This document shows, in pieces, positions 39,446 to 50,500 of a stretch of 64,000 nucleotides of DNA. The position numbers were made by a program, and so were the translations under genes. Location of the stretch: contig CM075852.1 in NCBI GenBank assembly GCA_037975125.1, positions 18,687,297 to 18,751,296 on the forward strand. The letters run 5' to 3'. The first letter of the stretch is position 1, and each line of letters opens with the position of its first letter. The stretch comes from Latrodectus hesperus (lineage: Eukaryota; Arthropoda; Arachnida; Araneae; Theridiidae). The notes below the pieces were generated by a model. It saw only the letters and a list, made by a program, of their open reading frames with translations. It did no database searches and had not been told where the DNA came from.

Positions 39446-39517
39446 TGCCGTGACCAGGATTCGAACCTGGGTTATTGCGGCCACAACGCAATGTACTAAC
39501 CACTATACGATCACGGC
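39446..39517 (-). tRNA. tRNA-His (GTG), gene 3
   Basis: Identical to genes 1 and 2 over 72 nt. TTTTTT follows the 3' end. Its 5' flank has AGAGCAGAACGATGG, shared with gene 2, and a CTCF-like site 94 bp upstream. Confidence 0.98.
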
Positions 39518-39610
39518 TTCAGATGGAAAATATTAAGAAAATAAGATACTGTATGAGCCATCGTTCTGCTCTATTTATATATTTCTCTTCATTTACTTCT
39601 TTTCCAAACT

Positions 39611-39624
39611 CGAGATGGCAGCAC
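39611..39624 (+). promoter_or_regulatory. CTCF-like site upstream of tRNA-His 3
   Basis: CGAGATGGCAGCAC keeps the core AGATGGCAGCAC. It overlaps the left arm of a perfect hairpin (39618-39655). Confidence 0.45.
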
Positions 39625-39655
39625 CAAGAATAATTTAGTATATTCTTGGTGCTGC
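39618..39655. repeat. 15-bp-arm hairpin embedding the CTCF-like site
   Basis: GCAGCACCAAGAATA pairs perfectly with TATTCTTGGTGCTGC across an 8-nt loop. Confidence 0.85.
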
Positions 39656-40671
39656 AGTAGTTTTATTGCTTGGTGTATTTTATAAATTTATTAACTTAAA
39701 ATATCCATTGGAAGTCTTTGATACACTTATAACATAAGTTAAAAGTTTTATGATTACTCTGGAATCTCTTGTGATTTAATGATTTTTTTTTATGTATATA
39801 AATCTTCTCTTTTTTAATTACATCGCAAATCATAAAATTTCGGTATTGTTAATTGATTTGCAAAAATAATAGTTCAAATTTTATGCAATATTACTTCATT
39901 TGAAAACTTCAACCGTTTCTTATTTCCAAGCAAACATATACTCCTGTGTACAATATAAATTCATATAGATTTATATATTCTACTTAACATCTGAAATACA
40001 CAGTTCTTTTGAAAGGACCTTTTTCTTAAAGCTATTTTAGTAATATCGATTATTATTACTATTATTATTTTAACGTTTCATTTGACAGTACCATGAAAGT
40101 AATAAATTATATTCAGATTTGTTGAAACTTTTTTATATCTCTAAATTATAATATTTAGTTAGATGTATTTCATTTCTAAAATATTATAAAAATTAATATT
40201 TTACTGCATTCAAGTGGAATATTTTAAATTCTTGTAAAAGTAGCTTGTTGAAATCGCATTTAAAGTGTAAAATTTAAAATTTTGTCAAAGTGTTAGTTAC
40301 TCCTGTTTAATAAATTTAATTCAGTCTTATTTACTGAATGTGTGAGAATAATGTTAGCTTTATAAGTTAAGAACCCTTAAATTATTATTTAAGATTTCTT
40401 AATGTATTTCTATAAATTTCTTTTTGAAATTTCGTGCGAAACATTCGTTAATGTACATAAATAAAGAATATCAAATATTTCAGCATCTTAACATAATAGA
40501 TTTGGAAGAAGCATAAATGATTTCCAGTTGTTTTGCATTACATAAAATTTAAGTTTTCAGGATATGCTGTTGGATATTAAAGATATTTTAATTTGCTTAT
40601 TAAAAAGTGCACGTTTAGTATGTGCTCCTTTTTTTCTTCCTTTCTTTACATTGTACAAATCCGATGGATGG

Positions 40672-40760
40672 TGACCTAACTTTAATGCTCTGGTCTTTTT
40701 TTTCAACAGTTGTGAGCTCTATTCCCTCCACACAAACATGATGTGTCTGGCATTGCATAA
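40672..40760 (+). mobile_element. possible decayed SINE family B copy
   Basis: GCTCTGGTCTTTTTTTTCAA, then CAGTTGTGAGCTCTATTCCC resemble the GCGCTCTTGCC...CAACAGTTCGTGGGTTCGAATCCC head of the family. The body is not recognisable. Confidence 0.3.
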
Positions 40761-41284
40761 ATAACTTTTAAAACAAATAACAATATCAGATACATGTAAA
40801 TTGCATAATAAAATCCAGGCATCTCTTTTGGAAATCAAAATGCTAATTACAAACCTCAAATTAAACTCAAATTCTCACTTTATCCGCTACTCCAAATACA
40901 AGTATTTGTATTGGTTCGAATATTTTTAATCAGTCATTTCAAGTTAAGGCTGTGATAATAATTGTATGTTTAGCAAAGTATTATGTTTGCCGGCATGTAA
41001 AACACACACCCTTTTTTGTTCACGTTTATAAAAAATAAAGCTTTACTGATAACTACGATGAATTCACAGTATTTTAAATATAAAATTATGTGAAGTATAA
41101 TTTTTTTTTTTTCAAATGCTCAATCTATTTTTGGAAAAGAACACTTAATCTTCAAAAACCGGGTAACCATCTGATCGAAACCATCTCGGTTAAATGAAGA
41201 GTTTCGAAACTTAAATTAGCCTCTGGGTCCTCGTACAACAAAGAGCCCTCTGGTATCCACTGTATTATTAACGCCATACTTAAA

Positions 41285-41390
41285 TGGTTTGACATCTGGT
41301 TAGAGCATCTGCCTTCCGTCCAAAAGGACACAAGCGTCTCGAGACCGGGCCCGGAACATCGGCTCCAAATGGGAATTCTAACGCATGCGC
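41285..41390 (+). mobile_element. tRNA-like SINE head fragment
   Basis: CATCTGGTTAGAGCATCTGC, CTTCCGTCCAAAAGGAC and CGAGACCGGGCCC follow the order A box, hairpin and B-box region of SINE A, but the body differs. Probably a 5' piece of a related SINE. Confidence 0.4.
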
Positions 41391-42054
41391 ACTTGAAGAG
41401 ATTTGAAGAGTTGAAATAATTTGGCGGTGTAAAATGTGACTATTGTTCAGACTTAATATTAGTAACCCTATGTTTTCTTATTCCCCGGTCTAATTTGAAA
41501 CGAGGTTGGTGTTAGTCGATTTGTTTATATATGTTTGCAAGTTTTAATATTTTTTCGAAATATGAAAGAAAAGCGGAATAGTTTGCTTATATCTTAGCAC
41601 CATATTTAAAATAGAAATAGATAACAACTTTATTTGTATTTTTATAGTGCTGAAGACAGTTATTTTTTCGCAGATAAGGTGGATGTGATAATATGAAAGT
41701 AACAAAGAAGTGTGAATTGCATTATCACGTTTCCTTCTTATTTCTGTATTCCCATGATAAAATTAATTTGTCTAAATTGTTTTTTGCTAGAGAGGAAAAG
41801 ATCATGTAAACGCAATACACACACATCCATTGTTTTTATAATACAAAGAAATTATATTCCCGATGAATTAATTAACTAATAATTTGTTATATTTATAAAA
41901 ATATAACAATACTAAATCGATACATATTTTTAAAGGACAACGGAAAGCGTAGCTGTGAAATCCGCCATGTTTAACAATGAGACAAACTTCCTAGCCAGAG
42001 AAACTTATCGCTTTCTTTACATCGCCAAGTCACTGAATCATAGCCAAAATCTTC

Positions 42055-42412
42055 TGGGAGCCGAGGCTCCGGGCTCTGGCTCGAGACGCTTGTCAGAAGG
42101 ACGGGGTTCGACTCGCAATGCCGCCAAAGACCTACCGAGTACATGCGATATACGTGATCGTTAAATCTGTGGAATCGGAAGTCATGTGGTCGGTCGTTGA
42201 GCAGTTACCATGGGTGTAATGGTCTGGAGAAAATTTTCTCCCCCTTCAGATCAATGTCAAAGTTGAAAGAGTCGATACTCCAGTGCTGCCATCTATCGCA
42301 GGAGTTTAGAGCAGAGTCGTACTTTCACCTTCGTGGTGTTTGATTAAAGACGCACCCTTCTGACTTAATGGAATAGCGAGCTTGGCCTGTCCAATTCCCA
42401 TTAGTAACAACA
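42055..42412 (+). mobile_element. SINE family A, copy 3
   Basis: After a rearranged head (CTTGTCAGAAGGACGGGGTT, CGACTCGC) the body AATGCCGCCAAAGACCTACC and the 3' end ATTAGTAACAACAGCAATAA match copies 1 and 2. The minus-strand CTCF-like core is AGATGGCAGCAC here (42282-42295), identical to the tRNA-linked motif. Confidence 0.85.
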
Positions 42413-42964
42413 GCAATAACACAACAAAACAACGATAATTTACCAACAAACTGAACAGTAGTTTTAAAGTCATTTATATAAATTGCTTGATTTAAATGAA
42501 TCTACACAATTGTGATTGTCGATGATAGCGCATGCACTGAATTCTACGTAAATGCGATATTTCCACACACCACAAGGAAACCAGATATAACCGCATTACT
42601 CCTAATAGAGGAAATATACAGAAATGAATGTAATCGAAAACTATAAGTATCGTCGTATAAGCTGCACTTTGTTTTCTAATAACGTTATCAATGAAAAAAT
42701 TCGTCATATACGCTGGCTAATGCGGTTTATATTTCATCATATTCATCACAAGAATGAAAAACTTTCATCGAAAAATATTTTTATATACTCTAAAAATAAG
42801 TAAGTCCGAATTATATAATATTAACCGTATCATTTGGAGAGGAAATAAAATCATTTTCGATGTCTTTAGACATCGAAACAAAACATTTAAGAAAAAGTAA
42901 TCTTGAAAGAGAGTGAGTTATCACACAAAATGAGTCTGGAATGAAACACACATCAGATGCAAAT

Positions 42965-43036
42965 AGAACTACAGTGAGTGCGTGTGTGTATGTATATACA
43001 CACAAACACATATATATATACACACACATTCACACA
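42965..43036. repeat. compound (GT)/(CA)/(TA) microsatellite
   Basis: GTGTGTATGTATATACACAC and CACATATATATATACACACA form a self-complementary simple-sequence tract; open frames through it are chance. Confidence 0.85.
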
Positions 43037-43340
43037 GACTTTATATCTTATGTAATAATGCTAAATAAGCTGTATAAATTGCCTGTTGGCTTGTCACTGA
43101 AAGAATGTTGCCATATGGTGACTAAATAATGTCAAAATATAAAATCTCATTGGTTATTGGGGTACATAAATATTCTGGAAGGGGCAACAACCATCATTTT
43201 CGATTTATTTACATACATTCCTTCAAATGCATATTTATTAATTTAGCAATGTATTTGCTAGAATACTAAGTAGTTATTAAACCAGAAATAATGCTGGTTT
43301 ATATTTCAGTGTTTAAATACATTTTCTTGTGGTATACGAT

Positions 43341-43456
43341 TACGTGACATTTTACACAAACAATGTTTGAACGAATACATTGTTGGCATCAAATGTCACG
43401 TATAGGATGATAATAAGATTCTACAAATGTTAATTTTTGAATCTTATTGTCATCGT
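43341..43456. repeat. two adjacent hairpins
   Basis: Hairpin 1 has arms TACGTGACATTT/AAATGTCACGTA and inner arms AACAATGT/ACATTGTT separated by a symmetric internal loop. Hairpin 2 has GATGATAATAAGATTC/GAATCTTATTGTCATC (15 of 16 pairs). They sit directly side by side less than 100 bp before exon 4. Confidence 0.7.
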
Positions 43457-43534
43457 TTTGTTATACTCTACTCTGAACATTGCTTAAACAGTTTGGTTTC
43501 AATAAATAATTTCAATTGCGTTCTGGTTTGGCAG

Positions 43535-43650
43535 GATCTCGACTGCAAATTGGCGATGCTGTTGGCCCAAGTTCAGAAGACGATCAAGTGAGGCTGTTAT
43601 TGCAGCTGGTGAGAGACGGTTTCCTATCGATGGATGATGCCATGGACAGG
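43535..43650 (+). CDS. exon 4 of the unrecognised split gene
   Basis: The acceptor is TTCTGGTTTGGCAG and the donor is GTGAGT at 43651. GA completes Gly with the G of exon 3. The frame reads SRLQIGDAVGPSSEDDQ, then VRLLLQLVRDGFLSMDDAMD and R, ending on a codon boundary. The other two forward frames are closed by stops. The second half looks like an amphipathic helix (LLLQLVRDGFLSMDDAM). No family is recognised. Confidence 0.7.
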
Positions 43651-46485
43651 GTGAGTGATCCAATCTTTTATAACAATATGAAATAAAGAATGTTCAGCAG
43701 TTAAACTAATTTTAAAATATAACAGTGGTTTTAATATTGTTTAAAGGTGTATTCCAAATCTTATTGAGACTACATATTTTTTGATTACTCAAATTTGAAA
43801 AGATAAACTATACAATATGATATCAGTCCATTTCTTTTTTTATACAGAATTTTGATTTATAAATTTTGAGCATCGAGTTAATTTGTTTCAGATTTGACGA
43901 TTCATATACAATTGTTTAAAATTTCTTACGTGTATCTTGAATTAAAATTTTTTTCATGAAATTTTCTTAAGGCATAAATTAAAACATGTATTTTTCGTGC
44001 TGTACAATGTTTATATTCAACCAACAGAGGTGTGTGAGATTCTTATATTTATTCCTGGTGATGATGTACATAAATTTCAACAATCCAATTTTACATCGTT
44101 TTGTTCGTTGCTGAAAATTATCGTTCTTATTGTATTACTGCCACATTATGTTGATGAAATAGGTATGCAATATGCATATTGTCCTGGTGAGTGACAAAAT
44201 AACATTTTAAATTTTGATTTAACTAAAACAAAATATTTAACTGGAAGATATAAGCAAAATTTTATCAAAAAATCTTCGTTTATTTAACTAAAACGTTAAG
44301 TCCTTGATATTGTATTCGATATGTGGAATTTCTCTTATTTCTAAGATTTCTACTTTTCTACGAAGTGAAGGATATCTTTCCTTCACCTTTTAGCATTAAA
44401 CGGAAGTAAAGAATACTTGAATACGATTTCTGCCATAAACATTTACTCAGAATAGGAAAAAGAATGTCTAAATCGTTGGTTCTTTTATTTGTCTCATGGT
44501 CCAAGTCGTTCAAGTCGCGGGTCAGCGATTGTTAAAAAGATTCGGATGCCCTTTTCTACCGTTGTTTTTAATGTCTTTCACTTGCTTAAAGATTTTTTCC
44601 TTTGTGTTCATTTTGTGTAACACATGCACAGGTTGACCTCTGGAAGCACTTTATGAACAATTCTTCCCCTGATCTTGGGTAATTGTCCAATAAACTTCAC
44701 CGTAGAGGTATTTCATTTTTCTTATTGTAATGATCGATGCCAAATATGAATTCCTTTTAAATAAAATAAACTAGAAAATATTTTCTCTCAATACTTTTTC
44801 ATGGAATAAACTCGAAGACTTCTTCACTTAGCTTGTGTTCTATTTAGAATCTCACTTTAATAAGGAATCATACAAATAATTGGAAATTACTATAAATAAA
44901 AAAGTCATAAAAATACTAAAGTCAGATATGCTATCGATGACTTTAGATATTACGTTTAGTAATCTAACATAGAATATGTAATAGGATCATGTAAAAGATG
45001 ATTGTTGACGTCATTTCTTGAAAATTAATATATTCTAGGTTACGGATTCTTAACTTATAAATGACTGTTGATTATTTCCTTTATTGAAGATACTTAATGA
45101 ATCAGAATGAATTTTGGACAACTAATTTAAATGACTTAAAGTTATGTTATAGTTTTCACTTTATTCATTTCGTACATTAAATTAAACAAACTTATAACCT
45201 ATTATTAATTCGAGACTTCTAAATAAATTAAGACTAATCTGCGTTGAGTTTGATTTTAATTTTAATAAATATTTCAATGTGAATATCTGAATCACTTAAT
45301 ATCTTCTCTAAAGAAAAATAAAATTCGAATTTTTGAGTATATATTTTGAAAAAAACATCAACACTCATCTGTTATGGGTTCTAAAATATTTATTATTCAT
45401 GTTAAGTGGCATTCTTTTGATAGACATTTTGAATATTATCATTTAAAAGAATCGAATGGTTTTTAAATTAATTCATGTGTGTGTGAAAATGTATTTTTTT
45501 ATAGATGAGTCTTAGACTTTTGGGTTCCTATTATTTTTACTGTCTTATATTTTATTTTTTATTGATTATGAATTATAAAAAAATTTTAAAATGACATTTT
45601 CAATGTTTTCATCGAAAGTAGATTATTTTCATCGAAAAATAATTATTACCAACACGTTATAATTATGTTTCCATGTTACCATACTATTACAATTTAAAGA
45701 TCTGTTTAATTGCTTACATATTTGAAATTCCTTTTATTATAATCTTATGCTTGGAAAAGTGTTTTTTTTTTCCTGTGGAAAAACTGATATATGTATACAT
45801 GTACATTCTTATATATTTAATAAGTTTTTGTGAGTTTCTATATTTCACTAAAGAGAATATTTTACAACGTTTGTATAAAACAAAATTTTTTGTTTTGTCT
45901 GTAAAAACATGACCGGTTTTCTTTTTCGTTGATTCTTATTTTCAAATTGTTTTACATGAGATTTTAGGTTTTTAAATATTGAATATGTTAAAAGCAACAA
46001 TATTTTTTCTTTAAATTTAAAAGATCTATATAAAAAATTGTTTTTTGATGAAATGTTAGTGAAAACAGCATATATTGAACGATATGATACTAATAAAAAT
46101 AATAGAAATTATGCAAAATCATTTGGTACAATCATTCTTTATGATTCATATTTGTAACATGTGCAAAATGAAATCGTAATATTTGCAATGGTTTTCTATG
46201 ATTTTACACTTAAATTCGTAAAAAGCGTTTTAATTATTGCTTTTGTTAATATTGGTAAATTTATCTTACTCGAAAATACATTTCTTTTCATAAAAGTAAT
46301 GTGAAACTTGCCCTGTTTTAGTAAAAAATTACCTTATAATAATTATTTCAAGATAATTAAATTTTTCATAGTTAAATATATTTTTAAGTCGGTTCACACA
46401 TATTAAGTTTCTTTTATAAATTATCCTTGCTTTATCTGTAGTGTTGTATTAGTGTGAAATTAATAAAGAAAATATTCTTTTCCAG
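43651..46485. other. intron, nothing recognised
   Basis: AT-rich sequence between donor 43651 and acceptor 46485. Chance open frames only. Confidence 0.5.
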
Positions 46486-46545
46486 ATACAGCCTAAAGAA
46501 ATAGAAAAACAACTAAATGATATTAGCATTCATGAAAAAATTGAA
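46486..46545 (+). CDS. exon 5 of the unrecognised split gene
   Basis: The acceptor is AATATTCTTTTCCAG and the donor is GTAAGT at 46546. Both edges are on codon boundaries and the 20 codons read IQPKEIEKQLNDISIHEKIE, a charged, probably helical segment that continues the helix of exon 4. Phase 0 at the left edge matches the end of exon 4. Confidence 0.65.
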
Positions 46546-46799
46546 GTAAGTTTATTTGGAAAATTATTGTTTAATATGATATATATATATATATATATAA
46601 ATTAATCTGTAAATTCAATCCTTAATTTTAAGCTATTAATTTTTCTAAATAATTTCTGCGTTTATATATGCATACATATCTTGCCATTTAACTAAAGATA
46701 ACTACTTCTCAAGCAAATGAATTTCTAGCAAATGAGTTTACTTTTCAGATAAAACTTATTCAATCTTGAAGACATGTTATGGTAATTAGATTGTCTTTA

Positions 46800-47010
46800 T
46801 TGAGCTAATAGAGTACATTTAAATGCGGAAGCTCATTAGGAGGACCTCTTTGTCCTCTTTTTTACATTCCGAGAGGCCTATTCTGGCTAATGAGTGGGCA
46901 TGGTTTCGGGTACAGAAGGGAAAACATTTCATTGTTCCTCATGCCGAGGTCCGTAGGAAATTCCTTCTGTGTTGTGGTTGATCAACAATGAGTGTCTATC
47001 TGATGCAGCA
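46800..47010. other. G+C-richer patch, probably mobile DNA, unassigned
   Basis: Complex sequence (GAGGACCTCTTTGTCCTC, CCGAGAGGCCTATTCTGG, CCGAGGTCCGTAGG) stands out from the AT-rich intron. The minus strand ends with TTAGCTCAATAAAGACAATC, like the poly(A) signal of a retroelement or LTR. I found no second copy and no terminal repeats. Confidence 0.3.
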
Positions 47011-47540
47011 TGACGATTTGTTTTTGGTCATGCATATTTTCTTGATTAATTGTTGATTCCTTCTGTTGCTGAGAATTGTGATTTGCATTGCCGTTACTTT
47101 CGAATACGTTATTCAGGTTATAGATTAATCTCTAGAGGACAGCTTATTATTTATAATTGCATTAATTATGGATAAAAGTAGTATTAATTAAATGAGATTA
47201 AAGGGACATTTTAGACAAAATTTGGGTAAAATTTTACAATCGGGTACCTTTTGATGTTTTGACACCATGATGTGATTAACAAGATGACTGCTACACAAAT
47301 GCTAAACTAAGATCAATTTAATTTTATCGCCAAATGTTTCGTCAAAATAAAGAGGTACTCAATTCCACACCGAACTCAAAAATCGATCTAGTATTTACAG
47401 TGTCATATTAATGGATGTAAACATTAATATAAAAAACAAAAGCAAAATGTCAATTTTTGCATAGAAAATTATATTCCTAGATTTTAAACTTTATTAATTC
47501 CCAAACGTATTTTATTTCTACTCTCTTACAAAACAATACT

Positions 47541-47796
47541 AGTCTGGCGATCGGACATACTCGTTTTACTCATAAACACTTGTTTTTAAGTGATCCTATG
47601 CAGTATTATGCTACATGCAATGAGTCATACACTGTTTGGCATATTTTAATTGGCTTCTCTGATTTTAATCACTATCGAATTTTAATGTTACTAGATCTTA
47701 TTGGAAAGACGCCTCCCGTCATCTCATTGCTTTTAAACGTTCTATTAAGCTCCTTAATTGTACATAGTGATTTTGCTTTTAACATCATTTCTTAAG
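47541..47796 (+). pseudogene. non-LTR retrotransposon C-terminus
   Basis: The frame SLAIGHTRFTHKHLFLSDP, then YYATCNESYTVWHILIGF follows the pattern RxGHTxxTHxHLL...C..C...xTVxHIL..C found after RNase H in I/Jockey/R1-type LINEs; the last Cys is lost. The frame is open to a TAA at 47794. It is a third LINE lineage, distinct from LINE-A and LINE-B. Confidence 0.65.
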
Positions 47797-49702
47797 ATCT
47801 TGCATTACACAACAATATTCTAAATTTTATTTAGCACAGATCTGTCGTGTTTACTAAAAGATGCTGGACCACGCTATATGTACGTTTATATATAAGTCGT
47901 GGTCGCACAGTGTTTAGTGATTTTTACGACAAATATTTTCGCGGTATAAGTATGATATATCCCCCAAGAGATTTCTCAAGAAATCTGTCGTCCTTTGTTT
48001 TGATTACAGTGCTGTCAATTTGAGTTTTTATTGCTTTTATACGATATTTTTTGACGCAAAGTTTGTTTTTATCTCGTGTGCGTCATATGTAGGGTTTTTT
48101 TAAAGTGGCAACAGCGTTTGAAAATAGCGTTGGGAAATTTTCCTGTTCCCAAAATATGCGTTCATCTTGGCGATGAAAAAAGTCACAAAATCGCCAATTG
48201 GGAGATATCATAATAGTTCCATTTTTTTCACTTTCTTAATATCGACAACCAGACGAACTCTCTAAAAGACACAGTTGTAACACTATTGGCTTCGTAATAC
48301 ATATCATATTCTTTAATTCAGGGATTCGCTTTGTATTTGACATAAAGTTAATATTTTTGTGGATTTTACCCTTTATATTTTTTTATCTTATCATTTCCAC
48401 TGTGGACTTCCAGATTCTGAATCATCTTTCGGTTGCACTCGATTAACATTTTTACAAAAAAATTCAGAAGAGAGGAAATAGTTGTTATGTACGTATTCTT
48501 TCGACTTTGAAATTATTTTAATTATCTCTGATGCATGTATTTCTTTGGCTCATATTATCTAAAGTAATTGATGCTATCGTGTTGCAAACTTAAGTACATG
48601 AAGTTCGATACCATTATTTTCTAAATTGAATATTTACTTTATTAAGAGCTACCATTTACTGCATTGCTTAAATTTTCTCGCCATGACGATTGCGATGCAT
48701 ATTTACAAATCTTGATTCATACGAAATTTAAAAGCCATTTGTGGTAAGCAAGTTTCGAATATACTCTTTAATGGATATTAAATTTTTGTGTAACTCTGTA
48801 TTTTTATAAACACATGTAATCCTTGTGCACTTTTTTACATTCGAATGAGTATGTATACATAATACATTTAATTTTTTTTAATCAATTGTTAAAGTGTAGA
48901 CATGTTTATTTAGTCAAAGTAATATGATAATAATAATATCAGTTGAATTTAAAAAAATTTATATTCGTAGCAGGTTAAATTATGATGCAGTGTAGAAGGA
49001 TAAGGTCTTAGAAAATAATTCGCGCGCGAATTCATGTATAGTGTTAATTTAATTCTTCACTCACTGAAAAAATATCATTTCTCTTAATATATATAATATC
49101 TTTTACAAGTGCAACATATATATTGTTGGACATTTATTTGGAAAAGAAAATTATTTCTCATAAATAATCAACATTGATTTGTATTTTTCATGAAAAAACA
49201 ATTTATCGAAAATCAGTCTGCATTCTTTTTTTCGAAAAACAAAGGGTGACATCTTTCAGATAGGTTTTGTACCATCAAATTACTTCATCGAAAGCCGGAT
49301 ATCCGGAAAAAATGTTTGAGGAAGCGCTATTTCATCGCTTCCCGCTGTCTTTCTGTCGGTATTTTGTAACAGAGAAATAACGATGATAATGTTTTACTCT
49401 GAAATCGCAGTGTTTTCTTAAACTACATTTCGCTCTTTTCAGGAAACATTTCTTATTACACGTAAACTAGGTTACTTTTGACGTGCAAAACTCTTTTAGT
49501 TCTTTATATTAAGTGTTTTTTTTTGTGTGTTTCTGGAATAAAGTGTTATTATTAAAGGTAAAGATATTTTATAAATTACTCAAATAAGCTGGAATTGCTC
49601 TCAAATCGGGGATTCAATTTCCATCTTAGAAATCGATGCTTGCAATGGTTCAGAATCTATGCTAATTTCGTTCATATTTCAGAATCTACGTTATAATGTT
49701 CG
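47797..49702. other. intronic DNA, nothing certain
   Basis: Contains a stem GACCACG/CGTGGTC near 47871-47909 and the palindrome AATTCGCGCGCGAATT at about 49017-49032, a rare CpG cluster. No exon was supported. Confidence 0.4.
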
Positions 49703-49990
49703 AATACTTCTTGTATGCATAAATTGACGTTAAAGGTGACAAAATAATGTATCATCGGAATTGGAAAAAATTAATTCATTTCACGATTCGATCTATCAGG
49801 AATAGTTCTTGTATGCATAAATCTGACGTTAAAGGTGACAAAATAATGTATCATCGGAATAGGAAAAAATAATGATTTCACGATTGACTATCAGGAATAC
49901 TTCTTGTATGCATAAATTGACGTTAAAGGTGACAAAATAATGTATCATCGGAATAGGAAAAAAATAATTATTTCACGATTGACTATCAGG
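49703..49990. repeat. minisatellite, three units of about 96 bp
   Basis: Each unit contains CTTGTATGCATAAATTGACG, GTTAAAGGTGACAAAATAAT, GTATCATCGGAAT and CACGATT..CTATCAGGAAT. Units start at 49703, 49801 and 49896 and differ at few positions, so the array is recent. Confidence 0.95.
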
Positions 49991-50339
49991 ATTTCCTTGA
50001 CTTAAAGTTGTAAATTTAAGATACATATTTTGCATCCTTAATTTATTAAAGAATGTGAAAGTCATTCTATAAAGAGTTTCGATAGTTCATGAGCGACCGA
50101 AAAAAATAAATTTCTTAAAAGTGCAGTCCTTTCCGTTTTTAAAAACATTGAAATTTAAGTTTTTAAAACTATTGCAATTTTTTGGGCAATTTTTTATGTT
50201 AGTTTTAAATTTTATTTTTTGTCCTAGTTTTTCAACTTATTACTTCATTTTTTAAAATCTTTCACATGTCTAAAAAGTCTGAATTCTATAAATCCTTAAA
50301 TAAAGCTTATGAGCATTATCGACAAAGAACACCCTAAAA

Positions 50340-50500
50340 TATACTTTAGGGTGCTATATTTTTTTTCCAAGCTTGTTTTTTATGTTTGAAGAAACAAAAT
50401 GGCACATAAAACACGATAAACTACCAAGAAATAAACCAACACACATAGCTTACAATATGGCGCCAAATTGGCGAGAATTTGAGAATCACCCTAAAGTATA
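50340..50500. mobile_element. 161-bp MITE-like element with inverted ends
   Basis: TATACTTTAGGGTG at the left and CACCCTAAAGTATA at the right are perfect 14-bp inverted repeats, readable as CTTTAGGGTG termini plus a TATA or TA target duplication. A third, inverted copy of the terminus (CACCCTAAAATATA) abuts the left end. The interior has GGCGCCAAATTGGCGAG and no coding potential. Confidence 0.65.

Noticed and set aside
47850..48260. hAT-like element starting near CACAGTGTTTAGTG
   Set aside because: No inverted partner end or 8-bp duplication could be found.
49256..49318. SH3-like IGFVPSNYFIE after an acceptor-like CATCTTTCAG
   Set aside because: The frame and phase would fit after exon 5, but the rest of an SH3 domain is missing, a stop follows after 19 codons and no usable donor exists.
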